Source of the DNA: Beijerinckiaceae bacterium RH AL1
GTDB lineage: Bacteria > Pseudomonadota > Alphaproteobacteria > Rhizobiales > Beijerinckiaceae
Reading direction: 5' to 3'
Assembly: GCA_901457705.2 (NCBI GenBank)
Contig: LR590083.2
Location: 496,001 to 560,000 of the forward strand
Length of the DNA: 64,000 nucleotides
Both the position numbers and the translations under genes were made by a program. Below the pieces are notes generated by a model, which had not been told where the DNA came from, searched no databases, and saw only the letters and a list, made by a program, of their open reading frames with translations. Shown here piece after piece: positions 31,200-40,127 of the stretch. How positions within the stretch are numbered: position 1 is the stretch's first letter; the number at the start of each line of letters is the position of its first letter.

Positions 31200-31458
31200 G
31201 GGTGCGCGTCGGGGCTGGGACCGGCGTCCCTCGGCGCGATCGACATGCGTGCTCGCAGGCTCATCCTCTCGGGTGCGCGCGTCACGTACCATTTATGGCG
31301 CGGGACGCTACCCGCCGCTGATGGCCGCGGCCTCGCGCCGTGACCTCACGCCTGATCGCGCCGCACGGTCGTGCCAGTGTCATGGTGCCGAGGCAGTCTA
31401 GCGCGGCAGCGCCGGCGTGGCTCGGCAAGCTTGCGACGAGCTTTCCGGGGGGCGCCAC

Positions 31459-33789
31459 GTGAACGTTCACGTGCCTTATACGCAATCCGGCCGGATGATG
31501 GCGATCTCGACGCCGCTCGGCCAGGATGTGCTGCTGCTCGATCACTTGGCGGTCGACGAGGGCATCAACGATCTCTTCGCCATCCGCGCGTCGGTCAAGT
31601 CGCAGCGCGACGACTTGAAGGCCGCGGATCTCGTCGGCTTGTCGGTCGACATGTCGCTGAAGCTGAAGGACGCCGGCACACGATACTGGAACGGCCTCGT
31701 CACGCAGCTGCACGAGGGCTCCCTCACCGCGCGCGGCACGCGGAGCTACGCGCTGACGATCCGGCCGAAGCTGTGGCTGCTGACGCGCCGGAGCGATTGC
31801 CGCATCTGGCTCGGCACGGACGCCACCCAGGTCATCGAGACGCTGTGCAAGGAGCACGGCGTGACCGACTTCGACCTGCGCATCACCGGCGCGCCGCTGC
31901 CGCTCGACTATTCCGTGCAGTGGAACGAGACGGATTTCGACTACATGCTGCGGCGGATGCAGCAGGTCGGCTTGTTCTATTGGTTCGAGCACCAACAAGG
32001 CCGGCATACGTTCGTCGTCTCCGATCATGTGTCCGGCTACCGCGACGCCCCCGAGCAGCAGGTGCGCTTCGCGGAGGGCTCGGCCGCCGAGGATCACATC
32101 TCGAGCTGGCGGCGCACCTTCGCCTTCACGCCGGGCAAGCGCAGCGGCAGGGACTGGAACTGGGAGACGATGCAGGCGCCCGAGGGCGACCAGACCGCGT
32201 TCGACCTCGTGCCCGGCAGCGCGACCGAAGAGCTCTACGAGTTTCCCGGCCTGTTCAAGGACACGACCGGCGCCGAGCAGGCGATGAAGTACCGCATCCA
32301 GGCGACCGAGACCGGCTACGAGACCTCGGAGGCGGCCTCGACCGTTCGCACGCTGGCGCCGGGCCAGAAGTTCACGCCCTTCGACAAGGCCAAGCCCTCG
32401 GACGTCTTCGCCCAGCAGGTGCTCACCTCGATCCGCCACGTCGCGGTCGACCCGACCTACGAGACGGCAGGCGGGCGGCCGTCCTACGACAACACGTTTG
32501 CCGCCATGCCGGCGACGACGCCGGCGACGCCGCACCGCACGGTTCCGCGCCCAACCATCGTCGGATCGCAGGTCGCGCTGATCGCCGGTCCGTCGGGCGA
32601 GGAGATCTACACCGAGCAATACGGGCGGGTGAAGGTCTGGTTCCCGTGGGACCGCCGCGCCAAGAAGGATGGATCCGACACGATCTGGATCCGCGTCGGC
32701 CAGCCGTGGGCCGGCACCAGCTGGGGCTACCAGGTCATCCCGCGCATCGGCATGGAGTGCCTGGTGTCCTACCAGGAGGGCGATCCCGACCGCCCGTTCG
32801 TCACCGCGCTGGTGCCGGACCCGACGAACCCCGTTCCCTACGCGCTGCCCGATAACAAGACCCGCATGGTGGTGCGCTCGAAGTCGTACAAGTCGTCCGG
32901 CAACAACGAGATGACCTTCGAGGACGCGACGGGCGCCGAGAACCAGTTCTTCAACGCCTCGAAGGACCAGACGACCAACGTCGTCAACAACGCGACGACC
33001 AGCATCGCCGCCAACCAGTCGAATGCGATCGGCCAGAACCAGTCGACCACCGTCGGGCAGAATGCGACGACCGAGGTCGGCGGCTCGATGAACCTGTCGG
33101 TCGGCGGCATCGGCGCCGGCGCCGCCGCGATGATGGCGCCGCTGATGGGCATGGCGGGGATGACCTCGGGCATGCTCGGGCAGGCGATGAACGTCGCCGG
33201 CGCCGGTCTGGGTGGTGGTGCCGGAGGGTTGGGCGCGTCCGGCATCGCAGGAGCCGCAGGCGCACCAGCCAGCGCCGCAGGGGCAGCCTTTGGCGGCATC
33301 GGCGGCCTTGTGTCGTCCGCAACCAGCATGCTGCCGGCGATCGCCGGCAGCGCCGTCGGTATCCTCGGCGCAGCAGGCCAGCAGGCGCAGTCCGGCGTGA
33401 CATCGCCGTCGAACCCGCTTGCCGATGCCGGCGCCGCGCTCGCCGGCTCGGGCGCCTCGCTGGGCTCTGCCGTCGGCAGCCTTTTCGGACTGCCCGGCAT
33501 GCTCAACGTGTCGGTCGCCACAATGCGCACGGACTCGATAGGGATCGCGCATGCTTACCAGGTCGGGCTCAGCCAAGCCGTGAACATCGGCCAGACCGCG
33601 ACCGAGAACGTGGGTAAGTCCAAGCTGGTCACAGTCGGCGAGGAACTCATCATCAGGGTCGGGCAGTCATCGCTCACGATGCGCAGCGACGGCACGGTCA
33701 TCATCCTCGGGACCAACTTCAACTTCACGGCCTCAGGCCCTGTGCAGATCAACGGCGAGGTGGTCGACCTCAACAAGCCAGGCTCTTGA
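31459..33789 (+). CDS. vgrG: Type VI secretion spike protein VgrG
   Basis: The protein of about 776 residues starts at GTG 31459 (VNVHVPYTQSGR) just after a GGGGGG run; an ATG at 31417 is also open. The gp27-like part occupies about 5-370 (SVQWNETDFDYMLRRMQQVGLFYWFEH). The gp5 OB fold is at about 370-460 (EIYTEQYGRVKVWFPWDRR..WIRVGQPWAGTSWGYQVIPRIGMECLVSY), and beta-helix repeats (GQNQSTTVGQNATTEVGGS) start at about 500. A hydrophobic Gly/Ala/Met-rich insertion (about 547-680) interrupts the needle before TENVGKSKLVTVGEELIIRVG resumes. It forms the tip trimer that carries effectors. Confidence 0.93.
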   Translation: MNVHVPYTQSGRMMAISTPLGQDVLLLDHLAVDEGINDLFAIRASVKSQRDDLKAADLVGLSVDMSLKLKDAGTRYWNGLVTQLHEGSLTARGTRSYALTIRPKLWLLTRRSDCRIWLGTDATQVIETLCKEHGVTDFDLRITGAPLPLDYSVQWNETDFDYMLRRMQQVGLFYWFEHQQGRHTFVVSDHVSGYRDAPEQQVRFAEGSAAEDHISSWRRTFAFTPGKRSGRDWNWETMQAPEGDQTAFDLVPGSATEELYEFPGLFKDTTGAEQAMKYRIQATETGYETSEAASTVRTLAPGQKFTPFDKAKPSDVFAQQVLTSIRHVAVDPTYETAGGRPSYDNTFAAMPATTPATPHRTVPRPTIVGSQVALIAGPSGEEIYTEQYGRVKVWFPWDRRAKKDGSDTIWIRVGQPWAGTSWGYQVIPRIGMECLVSYQEGDPDRPFVTALVPDPTNPVPYALPDNKTRMVVRSKSYKSSGNNEMTFEDATGAENQFFNASKDQTTNVVNNATTSIAANQSNAIGQNQSTTVGQNATTEVGGSMNLSVGGIGAGAAAMMAPLMGMAGMTSGMLGQAMNVAGAGLGGGAGGLGASGIAGAAGAPASAAGAAFGGIGGLVSSATSMLPAIAGSAVGILGAAGQQAQSGVTSPSNPLADAGAALAGSGASLGSAVGSLFGLPGMLNVSVATMRTDSIGIAHAYQVGLSQAVNIGQTATENVGKSKLVTVGEELIIRVGQSSLTMRSDGTVIILGTNFNFTASGPVQINGEVVDLNKPGS

Positions 33790-33804
33790 GCAGGCGTAAC
33801 GTTC

Positions 33805-34878
33805 GTGACGTTCTACAACGAGACGCCGCTGCCTGCCGAGATGTTCGCACAGCTCAATCTCGTCGGACGCATGAATGGTGTCGTCGCGATCCGAGGGTCG
33901 TTAACGGCAAAGCCCGATCGGCGCATCAAGATTTGCGACGAGCAAGAGCCCTTCGTTTGGGAAGACACGTATTGTGGCGACCCGCTCACCACTCCGCTGC
34001 AGGCCGCGACCGACCTGGCGCCGTTCAAGCCCGGCACGGACGTCACGTTTCGCGGCTCGACCTACGCGCCGGACGGCGTGCCGTGCCCACGATGGCTATG
34101 CTCGATCGAGGTCGAGCGTCGCTTCAAGAAAACACTTCAGGCGACTGGGCCGCGAAACTGGCGTCCGCGCTATCGCGTCGGCATCGCTCGCTTGCTCGAC
34201 CTCACGCGGACGCCGGCCTTCGTAGGGTGGACGCTCGAGGACCCAGCGCCGGCGGATACGACGCCGCTCTGCTGGCGCGAGGCCTATGGAGGATCTTGGC
34301 CGAGTTCAACCGATCCGTCCGGTCAAGTGCATCATCCCGACAATTGGATCGGCATCGGCTGGCTTCATCCCGACGCCGCGCCGAAAGACGAGCCGATCCC
34401 GGCGCCGCGGATCGAGGATCCTGACGATCCGATCAACGATTGGCGCAGGCTCGATTACGTGCCGCAAGGGTTCGCCCCCGTTGCGCCGTTCTGGGAAGCG
34501 CGACGGGCGCATGCGGGGACGATGGACGACGCGTGGCTTTCGCAGCGCCATCCGCTTCTGCCGCGCGATTTCGATTACCGCTTCTGGCAAAGCGCGCCGG
34601 CGGCCTGCATCGCCGAGCCCTGGCTGCAAGGCCACGAGGTCATCACGCTCGTCAATCTGCATCGCCGGCATCCGAGACTGAGGATCGCTCTGCCCGGGGT
34701 GGAACTGAGCGTGCGCCTCGTCCGTCCGCGACGGCCAGACAGCATTCACACCGCGGTGCTCGACGGCGTGCATATCGACTTCCAAGGCGATGCGGACGCT
34801 GTCGCTTTGACATGGCGGGCGGGCTTTGCGTGGTCCGACGACTGCGATGTCGTCCTGCAGGGGGGCGCACGTGGCTGA
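33805..34878 (+). CDS. DUF2169 type VI effector adaptor
   Basis: The 357-residue protein starts at GTG 33805. The DUF2169 pattern covers most of it: MTFYNETPLPAEMF, VVAIRGSLTAKP, CYGGSWPSS-like CWREAYGGSWPSS, NWIGIGWLHP and PQGFAPVAPFWEARR..WLSQRHPLLPRDFDYRFWQSAP. DUF2169 proteins act as adaptors that load PAAR-bearing effectors on VgrG. It is placed between vgrG and the PAAR-like toxin and overlaps the latter by eight bases, consistent with loading that effector. Confidence 0.88.
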   Translation: MTFYNETPLPAEMFAQLNLVGRMNGVVAIRGSLTAKPDRRIKICDEQEPFVWEDTYCGDPLTTPLQAATDLAPFKPGTDVTFRGSTYAPDGVPCPRWLCSIEVERRFKKTLQATGPRNWRPRYRVGIARLLDLTRTPAFVGWTLEDPAPADTTPLCWREAYGGSWPSSTDPSGQVHHPDNWIGIGWLHPDAAPKDEPIPAPRIEDPDDPINDWRRLDYVPQGFAPVAPFWEARRAHAGTMDDAWLSQRHPLLPRDFDYRFWQSAPAACIAEPWLQGHEVITLVNLHRRHPRLRIALPGVELSVRLVRPRRPDSIHTAVLDGVHIDFQGDADAVALTWRAGFAWSDDCDVVLQGGARG

Positions 34879-36376
34879 CGCGCCGGTCGAAGGCTATCTG
34901 ACGATCACGCCCGGCGGATCGTCGGCGACGCCCACCCTAGGTTCGGGAACCAGCGTCTCGGCACAGGACTATTTTGCGCAGAAGGCGAAGGAGGACGCGG
35001 CGAGCGGGCCGCCGCCGACAGGCGCCGATCCGGCGCCCCCAATCGGCTTGCGGGACTCGCATCTTGGTCGGGTCATCTCGGTGACGCCGGACATCAAATA
35101 CGTCGGGGCGCGCGGGCAGAACCCGACCCCGTTCCAGACCTACGCATTCACCAACGACAAGGCTGAGCACTATTCGCCCGACGTCCGTTACGAGGGCGAC
35201 CGCGCGATGCGCTTCAACTCGGACGTGTCGAAGACCTACGGCGGCCAGGCCGGCACCGGGCGCGGCGTCAAGTCCGACACCTACATGGACCGGACGTTCC
35301 CGCGCACGCATGCGACGAACGTCCTCATCAACGGCTCGCCGGCCATCCGTCACGGCGATCTCTTCGACCACAACGGGTCGAGCCCGGCGACCGCCAACAC
35401 GATCGCCAAAGCCCAGCACCCGGGGCCGACGGATCCGAAGCCGGCGCCGAAGCCGAGCTTCTGGACGCGCGCCTGGGGCGCCTTGCGCGTGGTCGGGGGC
35501 GCGATCGAAGGTGTGGGGGCCGTGGCCGGAGAAGCCGGCGGCGGCGCGCTTGACGCGACGGGCGTCGGCGCGGTCGCCGGCGTGCCACTCAACGTAGGCT
35601 CGGCGGTGGTCGGCGCCAACGCCATCGACAACGTTTGGACCGGCGCCAAAGAGGTCTGGTACGGCACGCCGCAGGAGTCGCTGGCCCAGCAGGGCGCGGG
35701 CGCCGTGGCGAGCGGGCTCGGCGCCTCGCAGAGCACGGTCGACGCAACGAAGGAAGTGGTGGGCGCCGGCCAGGGCCTGATCGGCGGTGGTCCGGGCGGC
35801 GTCGCCGACGAGGCGTCCACCGTCGGTCGTGAGGCGCGGGCGCTCGATCACGCTGCCGAGGAAGGCAGCGTAGCGCGCCGAACCGAGCACGAGGTCGAGG
35901 AGGCGACCGAGAGCGGAGAAGGCGGTGTCCGGGTTGCGAAAAAGAGGTTCAAGAACCCCTGCAAGCATCTTGCTAAGGGCGATCCAAAGGGTCCCGGACC
36001 ATATCGTGGCGGATCGAAGGACGGGACGACAGGGCTCGGCTCGAACTTGGAATCAAATCATGTCCCGGCATGGAATGGCGGCGCCTCCGATACCGGCCTG
36101 AGTTACGGCGCAAGCCCCTCTGGGGCGATGGACAAGATGGATCATCGCGATAGCGTGAGTTCCACAGGGTCGTCAGCAAGTGCCGAAGCGTGGAGGACAC
36201 AGACGCAAGACAAAGTCTTAAGCGGCAACTACCGTGATGCCGTGGCGCAGGATTATCGCGACCTCCGCCGGGTCGCTGCCGAAAGCGGCGATCCTAAAAA
36301 GTACAACCAGATGATGAAAGAAATGTCGGCATACCGAAAGTGCTTGGAGCAGCACGGTCTTCTGCCGGGCAAGTGA
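34871..36376 (+). CDS. PAAR-like (DUF4150) effector with C-terminal toxin domain
   Basis: The 501-residue protein starts at GTG 34871. Residues about 60-180 form a DUF4150/PAAR-like tip (GRVISVTPDIKYVG..NVLINGSPAIRHGDLFDHNG). A Gly/Ala-rich membrane-active-looking stretch spans about 195-310. A toxin domain starts at PCKHLAKGDPKGPGPYRGG (about 362). Its core, SNHVPAW (about 395), MDKMDHRDSVSSTGSS (about 420) and KYNQMMKEMSAYRKCLEQHGLL, resembles [S/N]H-type HNH/Endo VII-superfamily toxins that often read SHHMPA; here the first His is Asn. Nuclease activity is inferred. Immunity-like genes follow. Confidence 0.8.
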   Translation: MADAPVEGYLTITPGGSSATPTLGSGTSVSAQDYFAQKAKEDAASGPPPTGADPAPPIGLRDSHLGRVISVTPDIKYVGARGQNPTPFQTYAFTNDKAEHYSPDVRYEGDRAMRFNSDVSKTYGGQAGTGRGVKSDTYMDRTFPRTHATNVLINGSPAIRHGDLFDHNGSSPATANTIAKAQHPGPTDPKPAPKPSFWTRAWGALRVVGGAIEGVGAVAGEAGGGALDATGVGAVAGVPLNVGSAVVGANAIDNVWTGAKEVWYGTPQESLAQQGAGAVASGLGASQSTVDATKEVVGAGQGLIGGGPGGVADEASTVGREARALDHAAEEGSVARRTEHEVEEATESGEGGVRVAKKRFKNPCKHLAKGDPKGPGPYRGGSKDGTTGLGSNLESNHVPAWNGGASDTGLSYGASPSGAMDKMDHRDSVSSTGSSASAEAWRTQTQDKVLSGNYRDAVAQDYRDLRRVAAESGDPKKYNQMMKEMSAYRKCLEQHGLLPGK

Positions 36377-36388
36377 CAAGGATATAAA

Positions 36389-36820
36389 ATGGATTGGCTT
36401 CTCGTCCCCCTGACCTCGCTCGGCCCACTGCATTTCGGCATGACTGTCGGGCAGGTCGCAACGATCCTCGGCGCGCCGTCGAGGCGGCGGAAGCTTCCGT
36501 CCGGTCAGTTCCGGGAATCCCGCGGCGTCGATGCTCCGATCATCACCTACGGCGACGGGGGCGTGGTGGAGATCGAGATTTATCCGGAGGCGGGGAATGT
36601 TATCTACAATGGGCAAAATCTGTTCTCGGCAGATCCGGCGGTCCTGAGAAGCAGCTTGATCGCACAGGACGGCGCCGTCTACGAGGGAGCCGGCGTGCTC
36701 GTCTTCATGATCTTGGGGCTGTCGACAACGCTCTTTCACCAGACCGACACACCGTCGATCACAGCCTTCGCGAAAGGAACTTGGGACCACGCCCTGCAGC
36801 GTCTACGTCCGGTGCAGTAG
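36389..36820 (+). CDS. Probable immunity protein for the DUF4150 effector
   Basis: The 143-residue soluble protein starts 12 bases after the toxin gene with AGGA upstream. It opens MDWLLVPLTSLGPLHFGMTVGQVATILGAPSRR. The GxLxFGMtxxxVaxxlGxP motif recurs in the damaged genes at 36898 and 42088, suggesting one immunity family with several specificities. No catalytic residues are apparent. Position directly behind the toxin is the main evidence for the role. Confidence 0.65.
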   Translation: MDWLLVPLTSLGPLHFGMTVGQVATILGAPSRRRKLPSGQFRESRGVDAPIITYGDGGVVEIEIYPEAGNVIYNGQNLFSADPAVLRSSLIAQDGAVYEGAGVLVFMILGLSTTLFHQTDTPSITAFAKGTWDHALQRLRPVQ

Positions 36821-36897
36821 GTATCTGGGCTTCTGCTCGACAACCGGATGCTGCGCGTCGAGACCTTCGAGGAGCTTGCACAGCGAGGATCGGCAGC

Positions 36898-37412
36898 ATG
36901 GCAACCTTCACGCCCTACATCGGGGTCGGCGACCTCAAGTTCGGCATGGCTCAGCGGGACGTGGCGGCTTTGATCGGTTCCCCGAAGATGGTTCGCAAAA
37001 CGCCAGGCGAGGACAGCGAGATGCGCGGCCCCGACAAGCCGCGCGTGTCCATCGCCGCCGGACGATTGGTCGAGATAAGCTTCTTGCCTGCGGCCGGCGC
37101 TCTCATTCTGGACGGGGACGATCTCTTCGCCGGAGACGGGCGCCAGCGGCTGCGTCGGATACAAGCGGACTATGGTCCGCTGTTCACGCACGTCGGCTCC
37201 GTCTCGAGCTCGAACGCAAGCGCATCCATTTTGCAGTGTTGCCGATCGATATAGTCGTGATCGACCTCGAGGCGATGGATGTCCACGTCGTGTGGCGCCT
37301 GCGAGGACCGGCTGAGTTGCCGGTGAAGGATGCCAGCCTGCTTTGTCTCGCGCCGTTGCGCGCCCTAACGGCGACGAGACCGACCCTCTTAAAGACCGCC
37401 TCATCCCCGTAA
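36898..37412 (+). pseudogene. Frameshifted second immunity-like gene
   Basis: The first frame starts MATFTPYIGVGDLKFGMAQRDVAALIG and runs to GPLFTHVGS, then turns into nonsense (SSSNASASILQCC) with a stop at 37254. A neighbouring frame continues sensibly from about 37205 (ELERKRIHFAVLPIDIVVID, then LEAMDVHVVWRL) to 37412. A one-base shift near 37195-37215 joins them into a protein of about 170 residues. The N-terminus shares the LkFGM motif with the gene at 36389. A more decayed relative lies at 42088. Confidence 0.6.
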
Positions 37413-37424
37413 AGGACCGACGAC

Positions 37425-37781
37425 ATGCCGCTCGGCGCGCGAAAGGACATGATCATCTACTGCGTGACTGTCGCGCCCGACGTCTGCTGGACGCCGCTGG
37501 GCGGCGGCATGGAGCCGGTGCCCTACCAGCTCTTCGCTGACCTTAGCGGCAGCCTCAAATGCATCGACAGCGTCAGGCTCAATCGCAATCCCTGCTACGT
37601 CTACGATCACAGCCTCGCGCCTCTCGTTCAAGGCGACGAGCCCGGCACCGGCGGCGGCATCATGTCGGGCGTCAACATGGGGCGGGTGTGGGCCGACCAC
37701 GCCTCGCTGAACGTCCGGGCTGAGCGCTACCGCATCGTTCGCATCTACGACCTGAACTGGATGAACGTGCAGTCGGAGTGA
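37425..37781 (+). CDS. DUF4150 PAAR-like tip protein
   Basis: The 118-residue protein is made only of a PAAR-like DUF4150 domain: DVCWTPLGGGMEPVPYQLFADLSGSL, CIDSVRLNRNPCYVYDHS and PGTGGGIMSGVNMGRVW. It would cap a VgrG trimer and carry a separate cargo. The gene at 37785 starts three bases after its stop and is the likely partner. An alternative start is Met9 (37449). Confidence 0.78.
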   Translation: MPLGARKDMIIYCVTVAPDVCWTPLGGGMEPVPYQLFADLSGSLKCIDSVRLNRNPCYVYDHSLAPLVQGDEPGTGGGIMSGVNMGRVWADHASLNVRAERYRIVRIYDLNWMNVQSE

Positions 37782-37784
37782 GCT

Positions 37785-39299
37785 GTGGGCGACGACAATC
37801 TCCTCGATCGTCCGGCTAAAAGCCCGGAGCCCGCGGCTGCCGGCAGTGACCGAAGCGACGGCTATCCCACCACCAACGCGCGCGGCCAGTACCTTGCCGC
37901 CGGTATGCACGTCGCCACCGGCGTGGCATCGGCGAAGGTGGCGCAGGCTCTGGCCCAGCTGAAGGCCGCGCAGGCGGCCACTGTTGCGGCGCGAGGAGCG
38001 CTCGCCGCAGAAGGCGGCGTTGCGACGGCCGACATCGCAGACGACTGGAACCCGACCGGCTGGGTGATCGACGCAGGGGTAGGCGCAGCCGCGCTCTACT
38101 CGCTCTACCAGCTGCACCAGGCCAGCCAAGCCCTCGCCGATGCCCAGGCGCAGCTCAAGGAGGCGCAGCAGGAGCAGGCCCAGGCCGGCAGTGGCAGCAC
38201 GACGAACGTCAACACGCCCGGCAAGGATCCCTGCAACCTGAAGCCCTACGAGGAGAAGGATTGTCCCAAGGGCGACACGCAATCCGCCGAAAGCAGGCTC
38301 GCCAGCCGCCGGCACACTGCAGTCTGGCGGCAATTCAACTGGAACGAGGTAGTCGTGGAAGACAACAAGCGGATCATCGTCACGGCAAGCGCTGCAGAAC
38401 GCGACTATTTCTTTATTGCCGACACCTCGGCGGCGGCATGGCAGATCGATCCGTTCGAGCCGGACCAGGTCTACCGGATCTACGACAGCCAGCATCCGGG
38501 GCTGTGGCACATCACACCGGTCAACCGCTGCATCGTCTCGATTTGCCGCTACACCTATCCGGACAGGGACCGCACGATATTCGTGACGCTGTCGGCGGAG
38601 GGCGAGGTCGGCTTCGTCGGCAAGCAGGAAGGCTTTATCGAGAAAATTCACGAGGCCGGGCTGCACGCCGACGATGCCAAAGGCTACGGCTATATGCGCG
38701 CCATCCGGCAGATCGGCACGGACCTGTTCGCCTGCGGCCACAGCGGACAGGTCTATCGCCGAACAAGCCCCGGCACATGGCAGCACGTCGATGCCGGCCT
38801 GCTGCTGCCGATTGAAAGCAATGACGTCCTGATGCTCGAGGACATCCGGGGCACAGGCCCGGACCGGCTGTTCGTGGCCGCCAGCAACGGCCTCCACTTT
38901 AGCGACGGCAAGGGCTGGCACCGGCTGGCGCTCCCTGCCGACGAATGGCTGCACGCCGTCCTCATCGAGGATGCGGATACGGTGTGGGCCTGCGGTCGCA
39001 ACGGCACGCTTCTCAAGGGCAACGAGCGCCAGGGCTTCGCCGATCTCTCGCGCATCGAAGACAACGAGACGTTCCTGTCGATCGCACGCTACGGCGACCG
39101 CATCTATCTCGGCCACGACGAGGGCCTGTCGATCTTCGACGGACAAAAAATCGATGCCGTGCCGATCGCTCTGAAGCCGAAGCTTCGTGACGGGCATCTC
39201 GTCGAGGCGGTCGACGGGGTGCTCTGGTCGTTTGGATACAGCGACATCGCCCGGTTCGACGGCACCAGCTGGAAACGCTATCCGACCAACAAGCCGTGA
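37785..39299 (+). CDS. Island protein with helical N-terminus and beta-propeller-like C-terminus
   Basis: The 504-residue protein starts at GTG 37785. Residues about 30-140 are Ala/Gln-rich helices with a hydrophobic segment (WVIDAGVGAAALYSLYQLHQASQALADAQAQLKEAQQEQAQ). A short Cys segment (DPCNLKPYEEKDCPKGD) separates them from a domain at about 175-504 built of beta repeats ending in FDG-type turns (LFACGHSGQVYRR, TVWACGRNGTLLKG, ETFLSIARYGDRIYLGHDEGLSIFDG). The C-terminal domain resembles the protein at 43068. It may be a cargo effector of the DUF4150 tip before it; the activity is unknown. Confidence 0.6.
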   Translation: MGDDNLLDRPAKSPEPAAAGSDRSDGYPTTNARGQYLAAGMHVATGVASAKVAQALAQLKAAQAATVAARGALAAEGGVATADIADDWNPTGWVIDAGVGAAALYSLYQLHQASQALADAQAQLKEAQQEQAQAGSGSTTNVNTPGKDPCNLKPYEEKDCPKGDTQSAESRLASRRHTAVWRQFNWNEVVVEDNKRIIVTASAAERDYFFIADTSAAAWQIDPFEPDQVYRIYDSQHPGLWHITPVNRCIVSICRYTYPDRDRTIFVTLSAEGEVGFVGKQEGFIEKIHEAGLHADDAKGYGYMRAIRQIGTDLFACGHSGQVYRRTSPGTWQHVDAGLLLPIESNDVLMLEDIRGTGPDRLFVAASNGLHFSDGKGWHRLALPADEWLHAVLIEDADTVWACGRNGTLLKGNERQGFADLSRIEDNETFLSIARYGDRIYLGHDEGLSIFDGQKIDAVPIALKPKLRDGHLVEAVDGVLWSFGYSDIARFDGTSWKRYPTNKP

Positions 39300-39310
39300 C
39301 GACGGGCTCC

Positions 39311-39846
39311 ATGACCTTCCAAGATCTCTCGTCCGACGCCATCGCCGACAGGGTCAATTGCTACGCGATGGGAGCTTGGATCGATGCGCTCGCCCACAAT
39401 GGAGGCGTCGCGCTCAATGTACCGCTGAGCGGCGGCAGGGCGCGCGTCGATGTCCCAATCGCCAGCCTGGGAATCGATGTAACCCTGTTTCGGAAGGCCG
39501 ACGACACGCTTTCGGAAGCCGACCAGGTGGTCTTCCATCGCGTGTCGTTCGATCCGCTGCACGCGGTGCTACCTTTCGGTCTCGACGGAAGGTCGTTGAC
39601 GCCCGCTAGCGCGAAAACGCCCTCGGTGACGACACCGCCGGCGGCCGCAGTGCGGACCTTGCGCGCGGCGACACACGCATCAGCTACTTCCTGCCCGAGG
39701 ATGCGCGGGTGGTGCAGCTAACGTTCGATGCGTCGATGACCCGGCTTACCGAGATGCAGGTCTTCCGGCTCGGCGGCGAGATCCCTTACCGGGACGTCCC
39801 TCGGCTCTTCGGGCCGGCGCGCAGGGGGATGCACCATGCCCTCTGA
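39311..39846 (+). pseudogene. Frameshifted immunity-like gene
   Basis: The first frame (MTFQDLSSDAIADRVNCYAM..VVFHRVSFDPLHAVLPFGLDGRSLTPASA) is intact to about 39625. A different frame then gives a coherent end (RENALGDDTAGGRSADLARGD, ISYFLPEDARVVQLTFD, TEMQVFRLGGEIPY) to the stop at 39846. A one-base loss near 39620-39640, beside gcgaaaacgc, explains the switch. The tail resembles immunity-type proteins with a predicted beta-sheet fold. Its place after the propeller gene suggests it once protected against that product. Confidence 0.6.
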
Positions 39847-39869
39847 GCGATGTCACGATCTGAGCGATG

Positions 39870-40127
39870 TCACAATGTCGAGGATCGGGGCGCCCGGCGG
39901 ACCACGAACGTGAGCTGCTGCCCGCTCTCGGTCTTGGCAAGGAGCTCGTCGCCAAGCGAGGTGACGAGATGCGGGACGTCGATGGCGGCCAAGGGGTCGC
40001 TGCACACGAACGTCAGACGCTCGCCGACGCCAGCGCGCGCCAGCGCCTTGCGGATCCGCCTACCAAGAAAGGGGCAGCGAAGATCCGTCAAATCGATCGA
40101 CGTGACGACGTCCGAGACCTGGACCAT
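39870..40127 (-). CDS. TusA/SirA-family sulfurtransferase-like protein
   Basis: The 85-residue protein has the TusA fold signature: IDLTDLRCPFLGRRIRKALA contains the active-site-type Cys-Pro (Cys18), followed by LTFVCSDPLAAIDVPHLVTSLGDELL and a C-terminal strand LTFVVRR. TusA-like proteins carry persulfide sulfur for tRNA thiolation or other pathways. It lies on the opposite strand from the island genes, ending close to the broken immunity gene, and has no sulfur-pathway neighbour. Confidence 0.75.
   Translation of the reverse strand: MVQVSDVVTSIDLTDLRCPFLGRRIRKALARAGVGERLTFVCSDPLAAIDVPHLVTSLGDELLAKTESGQQLTFVVRRAPRSSTL

Larger units (their letters stand above)
30282..31222 (+). repeat. Duplicated TPR module, copy 1
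   Basis: This segment, from about 40 bases before the 151-codon gene to about 20 bases past the 143-codon gene, recurs almost unchanged at 40374-41314 (offset 10092 bases). The second gene of the pair recurs again at 42461-42892. The copies flank the VgrG-effector set, so homologous recombination between them could delete or duplicate about 10 kb. Confidence 0.85.

Noticed and set aside
31371..32855. 494-codon frame overlapping vgrG
   Set aside because: It is an out-of-frame shadow of vgrG with Arg/Ala bias.
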